Positions 45,660 to 55,400 of a stretch of DNA of 64,000 nucleotides are shown here, piece after piece (the stretch's first letter is position 1; the number at the start of each line of letters is the position of its first letter). A model generated the notes under the pieces. That model was not told where the DNA came from. It did not search any database and was given only the letters and a program-made list of their open reading frames with translations. Origin of the DNA: an uncultured Bacteroidota bacterium (GTDB lineage Bacteria; Bacteroidota; Bacteroidia; Flavobacteriales; Flavobacteriaceae); NCBI GenBank assembly GCA_902546095.1, contig CACCIQ010000002.1, positions 49,321-113,320 on the forward strand. Reading direction: 5' to 3'. The translations under genes and the position numbers were made by a program.

Positions 45660-48473
45660 CTATAAATTTAGCTCCTTTTTTATAAACGGACCGGTGACTG
45701 ATTTTTTATTCTTAAATATATCTTGAAGGTACCCTTCAAAAGTAATACTACCTCCATTTTTTCCACCTCCAGGACCTAGCTCAATAATATAATCTGAAAC
45801 TTTTAAAACATCGATATTGTGCTCAATAATTATAATTGAATTACCTTTTTCAGATAATTCAAAAATTATATCAAGTAAAACTTTAATGTCCTCAAAATGC
45901 AACCCAGTTGTTGGTTCATCAAATATATATAAGGTCTTTCCTGTATCTTTCTTTGACAATTCTGATGCTAATTTAATTCTTTGCGATTCACCACCAGACA
46001 ATGTTGTTGATTGCTGACCAAGAGTAATATAACCTAATCCTACTTTATTTAAATAATTTAGTTTTCTAATTATCTTAGGGTAATTCTCAAAAATTTCTGA
46101 TGCATCTTTAATTGTCATGTTTAAAATATCAGAGATTGATTTATTTTTAAACTTTACAGATAATGTTTCCTTATTGAATCTTCTTCCATTGCATGAATCA
46201 CATTCAACAAAAACATCAGGTAAAAAATTCATCTCAATTTTTTTCATTCCCGCACCCATACATTCTTCACATCTACCCCCTTTAACATTAAAACTAAATC
46301 TACCAGGCTTATATCCTCTAATGCTAGATTCAGGTAATTTTGAATATAAATCTCTAATCTCATTATACAAACCAGTATATGTAGCTGGATTACTTCTTGG
46401 TGTTCTACCAATTGGAGATTGGTTTATTTGTATAACCTTATCAATATTTTCAATACCATCTATTTTTTTAAATTCAAGTGGTTCTTTGCTACCATTAAAA
46501 AAATAATTATTTAATATTGGATAAAGTGTCTGATTAATCAATGATGATTTACCACTTCCTGAAACACCACAAACACCAACAATTTTACCCAATGGAATAT
46601 TTAATTTTATATTCTTTAAATTATTGCCATTACAACCATGCAGCGTTAGAAAATTATTATTAACAGGGCAATCGCTAACCTTCTCTATAATTTTTTTCCC
46701 ATTTAAATAATCTGCAGTTATAGAATTTGATTTTAAAATTTTAGAATATGAACCCTGAAACGTAATATTGCCACCATTTTTACCAGCACCTGGTCCAATA
46801 TCAATAATATGATCAGACTGGACCATTATTTCTTTATCATGCTCAACAACGATAACACTGTTATTTAAATCTCTTAATTTCTTTAATGATTTAATTAATT
46901 TATTATTATCTATTTGATGTAAACCAATTGAGGGTTCATCCAAGATGTACAAAACATCTTCAAGTTGTGAACCAATTTGCGTAGCTAATCTAATTCTTTG
47001 AGACTCTCCACCCGAAAGTGATTTTGTTTGACGATTTAAATTTAGATAATCTAATCCAACATCAATAATAAAATCAATCCTCTTTGAGATTTCATTGATA
47101 ATTTCAAAGGCAATTTTTCTCTTTTTTGGATTTAGCTTTTTTTCAAGAGAATCAACCCATATTTTTAGATCTGAGATATCCATCTGATTAACCTCAGAAA
47201 TACTCTTGTTATCAATTAAAAAAAACTGAGACTCTTTTTTTAATCTTGAACCTTTACATAAATCACAGTCTTCATTTTTCATGAATTTTTTAGCCCATGA
47301 TTTTATTTTTCTACTATCAACTTGAAAAAACTGATTCTCAATAAAGTTAACTACACCCTCAAAATCAATAGTGTATTCTCTTGTTAATCCTAATGATTTT
47401 GACAATACTTTAAAACTTTCTTTTCCTCCATAAAGAATAATCTCCAGTGCTTTTTTTGGAATTTTTTTTATGGGATCTTTGATGTCAAAATCATATTTGT
47501 TGGATATATTTTGAATTTGCTTAAAAACCCAATTTTCCTTGAATTCACCAAGAGCAGTAATTCCTCCTTTGTAGATAGATTTTGATTTGTCTGGGATTAA
47601 TTGATCTAAATCTATTGTATAAATATTTCCTAATCCATTACATCTATTACACATTCCAGCAGGTGAGTTAAATGAAAATGTATTCGGCTCCGGTTTATCA
47701 TAAGACACGCCTGTATCAGGACATATCAAGTTTTTACTATAGTATGAAAGCTCATCATCTTTAATTATTAATAAAGAATTATTTCCATTATACAAAGCAG
47801 TTGTTATACTCTCGCGAAGCCTTTGATCTGAATCATAATCATCAATAGTAAACTTATCAATCAAAATTTCAATATTGTGTATTTTGTATCTATCAAGTTC
47901 CATTCCCTCATAGATTTCAATTATTTCATCATCAACTCTCACCTTATTGAATCCCTGTTTTTTTATAGTAACAAATAAATCTTTATAACTTCCTTTTCTG
48001 GATTTAACAACAGGGGAGAAAATTGTTATTTTTTGATTTAAATATTTTTTTCTGATTAAGTCAAAGATTTCATCATCGTTGTAGGTAATCATTTTCTTTT
48101 TGGTTGAATAGCTGTAAGCATCAGATACCCGGGCAAATAATAATCTCAAGAAATCATAAATTTCAGTTGTTGTACCAACAGTAGACCTAGGATTCTTAGA
48201 TGTTGTTTTTTGTTCTATGGCAACAACTGGAGATAAACCACTTATTTTATCAACATCAGGTCTTTTTAAATCACCTATAAATTGTCTAGCGTAAACAGAA
48301 AAGGTTTCTATATATCTTCTTTGGGCTTCAGAGTAGATTGTATCAAATGCAAGGGAAGACTTACCACTTCCAGAAACACCAGTTACAATTACCAACTTAT
48401 TTCTTGGTATATCTAAATCAATATTTTTTAAATTATGAACTTTACAACCCCTGATAGAAATTTTATTACTCAT
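45660..48473 (-). CDS. uvrA: Excinuclease ABC subunit A
   Basis: From ATG 48473 the protein has 937 residues, the full UvrA length. Two ABC ATPase domains are visible, with GVSGSGKSSLAFDT near residue 33 and GVSGSGKSSLINQ near 638, and signatures LSGGESQRIRLA twice. The C-terminal zinc module is complete (CEECMGAG...CDSCNGRR). The first zinc module reads ICPDTG followed later by CNRCNG, so its second cysteine is replaced by threonine. UvrA detects bulky DNA damage with UvrB. The open frame can begin one codon earlier at TTG. It is the first of three or four tightly spaced minus-strand genes. Confidence 0.96.
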   Translation of the reverse strand: MSNKISIRGCKVHNLKNIDLDIPRNKLVIVTGVSGSGKSSLAFDTIYSEAQRRYIETFSVYARQFIGDLKRPDVDKISGLSPVVAIEQKTTSKNPRSTVGTTTEIYDFLRLLFARVSDAYSYSTKKKMITYNDDEIFDLIRKKYLNQKITIFSPVVKSRKGSYKDLFVTIKKQGFNKVRVDDEIIEIYEGMELDRYKIHNIEILIDKFTIDDYDSDQRLRESITTALYNGNNSLLIIKDDELSYYSKNLICPDTGVSYDKPEPNTFSFNSPAGMCNRCNGLGNIYTIDLDQLIPDKSKSIYKGGITALGEFKENWVFKQIQNISNKYDFDIKDPIKKIPKKALEIILYGGKESFKVLSKSLGLTREYTIDFEGVVNFIENQFFQVDSRKIKSWAKKFMKNEDCDLCKGSRLKKESQFFLIDNKSISEVNQMDISDLKIWVDSLEKKLNPKKRKIAFEIINEISKRIDFIIDVGLDYLNLNRQTKSLSGGESQRIRLATQIGSQLEDVLYILDEPSIGLHQIDNNKLIKSLKKLRDLNNSVIVVEHDKEIMVQSDHIIDIGPGAGKNGGNITFQGSYSKILKSNSITADYLNGKKIIEKVSDCPVNNNFLTLHGCNGNNLKNIKLNIPLGKIVGVCGVSGSGKSSLINQTLYPILNNYFFNGSKEPLEFKKIDGIENIDKVIQINQSPIGRTPRSNPATYTGLYNEIRDLYSKLPESSIRGYKPGRFSFNVKGGRCEECMGAGMKKIEMNFLPDVFVECDSCNGRRFNKETLSVKFKNKSISDILNMTIKDASEIFENYPKIIRKLNYLNKVGLGYITLGQQSTTLSGGESQRIKLASELSKKDTGKTLYIFDEPTTGLHFEDIKVLLDIIFELSEKGNSIIIIEHNIDVLKVSDYIIELGPGGGKNGGSITFEGYLQDIFKNKKSVTGPFIKKELNL

Positions 48474-48512
48474 CAAAAAATAATCTATGAAGATATGAAT
48501 AAATTACATGAT

Positions 48513-50198
48513 TTATTCTCCAGAAGCATAATCATCTCCTCTTGGATCCGCTGCAGCATAAATTTTCTTGTTTTGATCAATATATATTGCATCTACTCTT
48601 CCAATTGAGGAGGTTTTTGTATTAAAATTATAACCTAGAATTTTTAATGAATCTATAATTGTTTGTTTAAAAGCACCTTCCTCAAAATAAATTTTATCAG
48701 GAAGCCACAAATGATGAAATCTAGGATGATTCACTGCCTCTTTTAGATTATCATTAAATAAATAAATATTTAAAATTGTTTGTAAAACTGATGTAATGAT
48801 TGTAGGACCACCAGGACTTCCTAAAATCATTGAAAGCTTTCCATCTTTTTCAATTATAGTTGGCGTCATTGAACTCAACATTCTTTTTTGTGGTTGAACA
48901 GAATTAACTTTACCACCAATCAAACCATATATATTGGGACTTCCAGTCTTAATTGAAAAATCATCCATTTCATTATTCATAAAAAAACCAAGAGACGGAA
49001 TAATAATTTTAGAACCAAAGTTTGAATTCAATGTTGTGGTAACAGAAACTGCATTTCCAAATGAATCTAATATAGAATAGTGGGTTGTTTCATTAGATTC
49101 CTTGAATGAAATGTTACCAGGATAAATTTCACTTGATGGTTTTGGATTGGAAAAATCAATGGATTTAATTCTTTTGTTTAAATAATCAGTACTCACTAAA
49201 GAATTTATAATGTTTGTATCATAAAAATCTGGATCTCCCAAAAATCTACTTCTGTCAGCAAATGAAATCTTTTCAAGTTCAATTAAAGTTTTAATATAAT
49301 TTATATCTCTTGTCTTATAATTATCTAGTGAAATAAGTTCAATTGATTTTAAAATTTGGGACAAAACTATTCCACCTGACGATGGCAAGCCCATAGTAAT
49401 GATTTTTAAATCATCGAATTCAAAAATAAAGGGTTGCCTCCAGACTGGTTTGTAAAGCAAAAAATCTTCCTTTGTTAATATTCCTCCTTTTTTTGATACA
49501 TAATTAATTATCTCTTTTGAAATATCACCATTATAAAAACCTTCAACACCATTTTTAAGCAAATACTTTAGAGTTTTGTAAAGTTTATCATTAGAAAAGA
49601 TCATGTCTTTTTTGAAATCTTTATTAAAAAGACTTAGACTATCGCTATTAATCAGAATTTTACTTTTTGATGAGTTAAATAAATCTGCTTGTTTTTTTGT
49701 TAGTTTAAAACCATCTTTAGCCAATTCTAATGCTGGCTTAAAAATTGAATCTAACGGCAATGTTCCAAACTTTTCATAAACCTCAAATAAACCAGCTACA
49801 GTTCCTGGAACTCCAATTGATAAAGAACCTTCTCTACTTAAATTTTTAATGATATTTCCATTTTTATCCAAATACATATTCTCAGTTGAAAGTAATGGAG
49901 CTTTTTCTCTGTAATCAATACTGCCATATTGAGAATTACTAGTTCTGTATACCATAAATCCTCCACCTCCCAAATTACCGGCATTAGGATAAACAACAGA
50001 AAGAGCCAAATCAGTAGCTATCATAGCATCAAATGCATTTCCACCCATCTTTAATATCTTATGGCCAGCTTTTGTAGCCTCATATTTAGCTGTAACAATA
50101 GCAAAATTCTTGTAGTGATTTTCATAGTTATAATTTTTACAGGAAAAGGTTATAGATAATAATATAACTAGAAGAGTTTTTTCAAAATTATATAACAT
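48513..50198 (-). CDS. ggt: Gamma-glutamyltransferase, lipoprotein
   Basis: From ATG 50198 the protein has about 561 residues. A lipoprotein signal (TLLVILLSITFSCKN) precedes the Ntn-hydrolase precursor. GNAFDAMIATDLALSVVYP and GNLGGGGFMVYR are typical of the large subunit. The cleavage site and nucleophile lie in NETTHYSILDSFGNAVSVTT (the second Thr before His), followed by PQKRMLSSMTPTI and GSPGGPTIIT. It cleaves gamma-glutamyl bonds such as those in glutathione and is self-processed into two subunits. The frame is open to 50249, but that would cross into the glmM promoter and spoil the signal peptide. Confidence 0.93.
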   Translation of the reverse strand: MLYNFEKTLLVILLSITFSCKNYNYENHYKNFAIVTAKYEATKAGHKILKMGGNAFDAMIATDLALSVVYPNAGNLGGGGFMVYRTSNSQYGSIDYREKAPLLSTENMYLDKNGNIIKNLSREGSLSIGVPGTVAGLFEVYEKFGTLPLDSIFKPALELAKDGFKLTKKQADLFNSSKSKILINSDSLSLFNKDFKKDMIFSNDKLYKTLKYLLKNGVEGFYNGDISKEIINYVSKKGGILTKEDFLLYKPVWRQPFIFEFDDLKIITMGLPSSGGIVLSQILKSIELISLDNYKTRDINYIKTLIELEKISFADRSRFLGDPDFYDTNIINSLVSTDYLNKRIKSIDFSNPKPSSEIYPGNISFKESNETTHYSILDSFGNAVSVTTTLNSNFGSKIIIPSLGFFMNNEMDDFSIKTGSPNIYGLIGGKVNSVQPQKRMLSSMTPTIIEKDGKLSMILGSPGGPTIITSVLQTILNIYLFNDNLKEAVNHPRFHHLWLPDKIYFEEGAFKQTIIDSLKILGYNFNTKTSSIGRVDAIYIDQNKKIYAAADPRGDDYASGE

Positions 50199-50228
50199 AT
50201 GATTGATAAATATATAATATTCGAATTG

Positions 50229-50236
50229 TATATTTG
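50229..50236 (+). promoter_or_regulatory. TAnnTTTG -7 box for glmM
   Basis: TATATTTG is an exact match, with a possible -33 TTG at 50203-50205, a 23-base spacer. Predicted transcription starts at 50241, two bases before the ATG at 50243. The TTG within the box opens the longest frame but is unlikely to be used. Confidence 0.6.
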
Positions 50237-50242
50237 AAAAAA

Positions 50243-51610
50243 ATGACACTAATAAGCTCTATTTCAGGAATCAGAGGCACAGTGAATGGTACAAATCAGA
50301 CAAGTTTGACGCCAATAGATGTAGTTAGATATGTAAGTGCATATGGAACATGGATTAATACCAAAAAAAAGAGCAGTACTGTTGTTGTTGGTCGTGATGG
50401 TAGAATATCAGGAAAAAGTCTTTTAGAACTAGTTAAATCAACTTTAGTTAGCTTAGGAATTAATGTCATTGATACAGGCTTATCAACAACACCCACAACA
50501 CAAATCATTATAAAAGAAAAAAATGCTGATGGAGGAATAATTTTAACTGCTAGCCATAATCCAAAAAATTGGAATGCATTAAAATTATTCAACTCACAGG
50601 GTGAATTTATTATACAAAATGATGCTGAAGAAATTTTTAATCTAGTAAAAAAAGATATTTTCTCATTTAATAGTGAAGATAATTATGGACAAGTATTTCA
50701 TGAGAAGGATGCATTTAAAATTCACATAAATAATGTAATAAACCTTAGCTTAGTTAATGAAAAATTAATTAAAAATAATTCATTCAAAATTGTAGTTGAT
50801 GGGATTAATTCAAGCGGTGGTGTAATCATTCCTAAATTGCTTGAGGATTTAGGTGCAGAAGTTATAAAAATAAATTGTAAACCTGATGGTAACTTTTCTC
50901 ACAACCCTGAACCTTTGGATAAGAATTTATCTCAGTTAAAAGATGCAGTTCTTGCCGAAAAAGCTGATCTAGGTATAGCTGTTGATCCAGATGTGGATAG
51001 ACTTGTTTTTGTATGTGATGACGGAGTTTTATTTGGAGAAGAAAATACTATAGTAGCCTGTTGTGACTTTGTACTATCCAAAACACCTGGGATTACTGTC
51101 TCAAACATGTCATCTTCAATGTCCCTGCAAATAATAACAAATAAATATGGTTGTAAATATTACAGCTCAAAAGTAGGAGAGGTTAATGTTGTTGAAAAAA
51201 TGAAAGAAGTCAAAGCTGTTATAGGAGGAGAAGGCAATGGGGGAGTAATATATCCAGAAAGCCATTACGGAAGGGATGCTTTAGTTGGAATTGTACTGTT
51301 TTTAACTCATTTATCTGAGCTTAATATAAAAGCTTCTGATCTATTAAAATTATATCCAAAATTTTTCATGACAAAAGATAAGATAAACCTCAATGACGAT
51401 TTTGATTATGAAGGATTAAAGAAAAAGATGAAAAAATATTACAATCATCAAGATATTGATGAGAGAGATGGAGTCAAAATTAAATTTGAAGAATCATGGT
51501 TACATATAAGAAAATCTAATACTGAACCAATCATTAGGATTTACACCGAAGCTAAATCAGAATCAGATTGCAATAAAATTATTGATGATTTTAAGGCTTT
51601 AATTACTTAA
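50243..51610 (+). CDS. glmM: Phosphoglucosamine mutase (phosphohexomutase family)
   Basis: The protein has 455 residues from ATG 50243 and begins MTLISSISGIRGTVNG. The phosphoserine site is in ILTASHNPKNWNALKLF (Ser near 104). The metal loop is AVDPDVDRLVF, the sugar-binding loop is GGEGNGGVIYP, and the phosphate-binding loop RKSNTEPIIRIYTEA lies near the C-terminus. Together these indicate a phosphohexomutase; the start and length fit the Bacteroidota GlmM group, making glucosamine 1-phosphate for cell wall and LPS. A phosphomannomutase role cannot be excluded. It overlaps the acyltransferase gene by eight bases. Confidence 0.87.
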   Translation: MTLISSISGIRGTVNGTNQTSLTPIDVVRYVSAYGTWINTKKKSSTVVVGRDGRISGKSLLELVKSTLVSLGINVIDTGLSTTPTTQIIIKEKNADGGIILTASHNPKNWNALKLFNSQGEFIIQNDAEEIFNLVKKDIFSFNSEDNYGQVFHEKDAFKIHINNVINLSLVNEKLIKNNSFKIVVDGINSSGGVIIPKLLEDLGAEVIKINCKPDGNFSHNPEPLDKNLSQLKDAVLAEKADLGIAVDPDVDRLVFVCDDGVLFGEENTIVACCDFVLSKTPGITVSNMSSSMSLQIITNKYGCKYYSSKVGEVNVVEKMKEVKAVIGGEGNGGVIYPESHYGRDALVGIVLFLTHLSELNIKASDLLKLYPKFFMTKDKINLNDDFDYEGLKKKMKKYYNHQDIDERDGVKIKFEESWLHIRKSNTEPIIRIYTEAKSESDCNKIIDDFKALIT

Positions 51611-52478
51611 TTCTTCTATGCTTAAATCTCTTATGGGTCCAGAAATAATAATTAGGGTCTTCATGGATCTGATTTTCAACTAACCTTAGGTATTTTTCAG
51701 TAATTTCAAAATCTTTATGAGAATTAGGTCTGTCAGTAATTAACTCTAATTTCATTTCATACTTTCCTCTGCTAATTTTGGACATTTTTCCAAAAATAAC
51801 AGGAATATCCAATTCCTTTGCCATTCTTTCTGCACCTGTAAAAACTGGAACCTCAACTCCTAAAAAATTTGACCAATAGTTAATTTTTCTTATCTGAGGA
51901 GATTGATCAGCCACGAACCCATACATGAATTTATTTCCTGACTTTTCAAGATTCCTAATTTCATCAAGCGCATTATATCTAGGTATTAATTTAATTCCAT
52001 GCCTTTTCCTAGATTTAAGAATTAATTTCTCAAATTCTTCATCCTTTAAGGGAGTATAAATTGCTGCAACTTGATGATCAAAATAATTATCTAAAGTTGT
52101 GCACCATTCATAACCGCCGTAATGAGAAACCATAATTATAACACTTTTTCCTTTTGAAAAAAAACTATTTGCCAATTCAGGATTTAAAACCTTAAATCTA
52201 TTTTTTATTTGATTTTTATTTAAGTAATCTAGTTTGATCATTTCTAAATAAATATCACAGAAATGAGTATAAAACTTAGTTTTTAAAACTTTAATCTGGT
52301 TTGAGGATAAGTTTAGATTTGACAATTTTATATTATTGTCAACAACATCAACCCTGTATTTTACAAGATTGTAAAGGAAAAAACTCAAAAAATTTGATAT
52401 TTGATAGAGTATAAAAAAAGGAAGATTTCCGATTATAAAAAATATGAACTTTATAAAAAATATTTTTATTTTTTTCAA
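51603..52478 (-). CDS. Lysophospholipid/lipid A acyltransferase family protein (LpxL-like)
   Basis: The 291-residue protein has an N-terminal hydrophobic segment (about 6-40) and the HTRB/LpxL catalytic motif HYGGYE (His119-x4-Glu124), followed by AIYTPLKDEEFEKLI, GFVADQSPQ and VPVFTGAERMAKELDIPVIFG. These match the family that adds secondary acyl chains to lipid A at the inner membrane. Which acyl position it serves is unknown. It lies 14 bases after the TlpA-like gene on the same strand and overlaps glmM by eight bases. Confidence 0.9.
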   Translation of the reverse strand: MKKIKIFFIKFIFFIIGNLPFFILYQISNFLSFFLYNLVKYRVDVVDNNIKLSNLNLSSNQIKVLKTKFYTHFCDIYLEMIKLDYLNKNQIKNRFKVLNPELANSFFSKGKSVIIMVSHYGGYEWCTTLDNYFDHQVAAIYTPLKDEEFEKLILKSRKRHGIKLIPRYNALDEIRNLEKSGNKFMYGFVADQSPQIRKINYWSNFLGVEVPVFTGAERMAKELDIPVIFGKMSKISRGKYEMKLELITDRPNSHKDFEITEKYLRLVENQIHEDPNYYFWTHKRFKHRRIK

Positions 52479-52492
52479 TACTAGAAAAATTA

Positions 52493-53617
52493 CTATTCGT
52501 TATACTTTAGCTCAGCATTTAAAACGAATTCCAAGTCTTCACCTTTAATATTTCTAGCAATTATTTTTCTTTCAGGATTGATTAAAAAAGATGATGGAAT
52601 TCCCTCTTTACTTAAATCATAAAGTTTAGCTATAGGGTCATTGAAATATTTAAGATTAGAAATATGAATCCAACTTTCAATTTTATCAACCTCTATAGCT
52701 CTTTTCCAACTCTCCATATTCATATCCAGGGATACCCCTAAAATTGTAAAGTCTTCATCAGAATATTTACTTTGAAGTTCAGCTAAACCAGGATTTTCAA
52801 CTCTACATGGAGCACACCATGATGCCCAAAAATCAATTAGTATATATTTTGATTTGATGGAATAGAGAGAAATAACTTCACCATTTAAACCAGGACCAGA
52901 AAATTTTGGAGCAAAAGAACCAATTCTAGGAGCCTCAGTATTTGACATTTTATAATTGTCTATTATACCTCTAACCGCAATAAAAGGAGATGTTTTTGCG
53001 AGTGATTTATCAAAATTTACAAGTATTGAATCAGCTATATCATAATCAATCGACCTCTCAAAAACCATTCTTTGCAAAATTAAAGCAGAAACGTATGAAT
53101 CATTCTTATTGCTCATAAAATCATACTCATAGTCTGTAAGTTTTTTTCTCATCTCGATAAATTGTTCTTCAAGATCAAGTTTAATAAGCGAGTCATTTAT
53201 AGCAATATTATAATTTATCTCATTTTGGATGCTGTTTAATTCATTGATAAATGAAGAGGATTCATCAATATATTGCTTAAAATCATCATTTGATTTTGTT
53301 CCTTTAATAATTGTTGACCTTAACGAGTCTTTGTAAACAGTCATTTCTATATTTCCTGGTTCCAAAACAACTGGTACATTTCCTCTAATATTTTTAAAAA
53401 ATAAATAATACATCTCTGGAACAACAATCGAGTCTGAAAAACTAAAATTTCCCCCTAATACATTAATAGAGTCTTTTAAAACTGGGACGTTCTCTTTGTA
53501 TTGGACCAAATAAACCATCTCACCATCAGGAATATCCGAATTCGCTGAAAGATTATATTCATTCTTTTTAGAGCAGGATGCTAAAATTAAAAATGATAGA
53601 AATAATAGATTTTTCAT
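52493..53617 (-). CDS. TlpA-like thioredoxin lipoprotein with DUF4369-like N-terminal domain
   Basis: The 374-residue protein starts with a lipoprotein signal (FLILASCSKKN, Cys15). Residues 25-125 form a beta-rich DUF4369-like domain, followed by a helical linker. The C-terminal thioredoxin fold has FAPKFSGPGLNGEVISL and the redox motif WASWCAPCRVENPG (Cys268, Cys271), with the cis-proline in EGIPSSFLI. It should act as a periplasmic thiol reductase, receiving electrons from the DsbD-type protein encoded at 3.9-5.8 kb. This pairing is inference. A perfect TAAATTTG box precedes the ATG. It diverges from dld. Confidence 0.92.
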   Translation of the reverse strand: MKNLLFLSFLILASCSKKNEYNLSANSDIPDGEMVYLVQYKENVPVLKDSINVLGGNFSFSDSIVVPEMYYLFFKNIRGNVPVVLEPGNIEMTVYKDSLRSTIIKGTKSNDDFKQYIDESSSFINELNSIQNEINYNIAINDSLIKLDLEEQFIEMRKKLTDYEYDFMSNKNDSYVSALILQRMVFERSIDYDIADSILVNFDKSLAKTSPFIAVRGIIDNYKMSNTEAPRIGSFAPKFSGPGLNGEVISLYSIKSKYILIDFWASWCAPCRVENPGLAELQSKYSDEDFTILGVSLDMNMESWKRAIEVDKIESWIHISNLKYFNDPIAKLYDLSKEGIPSSFLINPERKIIARNIKGEDLEFVLNAELKYNE

Positions 53618-53624
53618 TTGGATG

Positions 53625-53632
53625 CAAATTTA
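53625..53632 (-). promoter_or_regulatory. TAnnTTTG -7 box for the TlpA-like lipoprotein gene
   Basis: The minus strand reads TAAATTTG, an exact match, seven bases before the ATG at 53617. Predicted transcription begins at about 53620, leaving a 3-base leader. Confidence 0.55.
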
Positions 53633-53672
53633 GAAATATTGAGCAAAAGTAATAACTTTATTCTTTATTCTT

Positions 53673-55364
53673 ATGGTTGATAAATTAAGATTTATTAAGC
53701 AACTTCAGAATGTTGTTGGTAAAAAATATGTTTTTACTGATAAACTAAATAAGGAGCCCTTTTCCAAAGGATGGAGATATGGTGAGGGTAGTGCGTTAGC
53801 CGTGGTAAAACCCGGTAAACTAACTGAGATGTGGAAAACCCTTGAAATTTGTGTTGAAAATGATTTAATCATTATAATGCAAGCTGCGAATACAGGACTC
53901 ACTGGTGGATCAACACCATTTGGAGAGGATTATGATCGTCCGATAGTAATAATAAATACAATGAGAATGAGTGATATCCATTTAATTAATGATGGAAATC
54001 AAATCATTGGCTTTTCAGGAAGCACTTTATATGATCTTGAAAAAAAACTTAAACCATTAAAAAAAGAACCACACTCAGTGATAGGATCAACATCAATTGG
54101 AGCATCTATTGTTGGAGGTGTTTGTAATAATTCTGGTGGATCACTTGTCAAGAGAGGCCCAGCTTACACACAACTTGCTTTATATGCAAAAGTTAATGCA
54201 AAAGGAAAGTTGGAATTAATCAATGAATTGGATATTAATCTTGGAAAAACACCTGAAGAAATACTTCGAAATTTAGAAGAAAAAAAATACGAAAAATCTG
54301 ACATAATTAACTCCAATAAATTAGCATCAGATGATCAATATTCAAAAATTATAAGGGAAATAGATTCTAGTAAACCTGCAAGATTTAATGCTGATCCAAG
54401 ACTCCTTTATGGGGTTTCGGGAAGTGCTGGAAAAATTGCTGTATTTGCTGTAAGACTAGATACATATCCGGCACCAAGTAAAAATCAAGTATTTTATGTT
54501 GGCTCAAACGATCCAGATGTTTTTTGGAAAATCAGAAGAGACATTCTTTCAAATTTTAAAACTTTACCAACCTCTGGAGATTATTTACATAAAGACTGTT
54601 ATGATGCTGCAAAAAAATATAGTAAGGATACATTTGTAATAATAGAAAAACTAGGCACCAAATTCCTTCCAACGCTTTTCGAGCTTAAAAGGAAGGTTGA
54701 TCATATTTCTAAAAAAACTTCTTTACTTCCAAATAATTTATCTGACAAGTTGATGCAATTTTTTAGTAATTTCTTACCCAATCACCTACCAAAAAGAATT
54801 GAAAATTTTAGAAATCTATATGATCATCATTGGATTATTGAAATGTCAGATGAGGGGATAGATGAAGCTAATAAATATTTTATAGAATTTTTTAAAGAAA
54901 ATAATGGAGATTTTTTTAAATGTTCTGAAAAAGAAGGAAATAAAGCAATATTACATAGATTTACCGCAGCTAGTGCATTTGGAAGATATTCAGCCATTAA
55001 TGCGGATAAAATAGGTGGAACAATGTCCATGGATATAGCATTTCCAAGAAATGAGAGGAATTGGTTTGAAAAATTACCAAAAGATATAGATGAAATGTTT
55101 GATATGAAATTGTATTACGGACATTTATTTTGTCACGTCTTACATCAGAACTATATCATAAAAAAGGGTGTTGACCCTGAAAAGCTAAAGGAAAAACTTT
55201 TTAAAAATTACGATTCACGAGGAGCAGAATACCCGTCTGAACACAATGTTGGTCATGAATATGAAGCAAAAGATATATTAAAGAAATTTTATAAAGATCT
55301 TGATCCAACAAATACTTTCAACCCCGGTATAGGCTTCACCAGTAAACTAAAAAACTGGAAATAG
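53673..55364 (+). CDS. dld: Quinone-dependent D-lactate dehydrogenase
   Basis: The 563-residue flavoprotein matches the membrane-associated Dld type. It has an FAD-binding N-terminal domain with IIMQAANTGLTGGSTPFGED, RMSDIHLI and EPHSVIGSTSIGASIVGGVCNN, then VSGSAGKIAVFAVRLDTYP, a basic middle region that would contact the membrane (LMQFFSNFLPNHLPKRIENF), and a C-terminal part with SEHNVGHEY and NTFNPGIGFTSK. It oxidises D-lactate to pyruvate and passes electrons to quinone, allowing growth on D-lactate. It is a single gene with its own promoter region. Confidence 0.93.
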   Translation: MVDKLRFIKQLQNVVGKKYVFTDKLNKEPFSKGWRYGEGSALAVVKPGKLTEMWKTLEICVENDLIIIMQAANTGLTGGSTPFGEDYDRPIVIINTMRMSDIHLINDGNQIIGFSGSTLYDLEKKLKPLKKEPHSVIGSTSIGASIVGGVCNNSGGSLVKRGPAYTQLALYAKVNAKGKLELINELDINLGKTPEEILRNLEEKKYEKSDIINSNKLASDDQYSKIIREIDSSKPARFNADPRLLYGVSGSAGKIAVFAVRLDTYPAPSKNQVFYVGSNDPDVFWKIRRDILSNFKTLPTSGDYLHKDCYDAAKKYSKDTFVIIEKLGTKFLPTLFELKRKVDHISKKTSLLPNNLSDKLMQFFSNFLPNHLPKRIENFRNLYDHHWIIEMSDEGIDEANKYFIEFFKENNGDFFKCSEKEGNKAILHRFTAASAFGRYSAINADKIGGTMSMDIAFPRNERNWFEKLPKDIDEMFDMKLYYGHLFCHVLHQNYIIKKGVDPEKLKEKLFKNYDSRGAEYPSEHNVGHEYEAKDILKKFYKDLDPTNTFNPGIGFTSKLKNWK

Positions 55365-55385
55365 ATTTAATTTAAATTTTAAACT

Positions 55386-55393
55386 TATTTTTG
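55386..55393 (+). promoter_or_regulatory. TAnnTTTG -7 box for aroC
   Basis: TATTTTTG is an exact match ending seven bases before the aroC ATG at 55401. Predicted transcription begins at about 55398, so the leader would be three bases. Confidence 0.55.
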
Positions 55394-55400
55394 CAATGCA

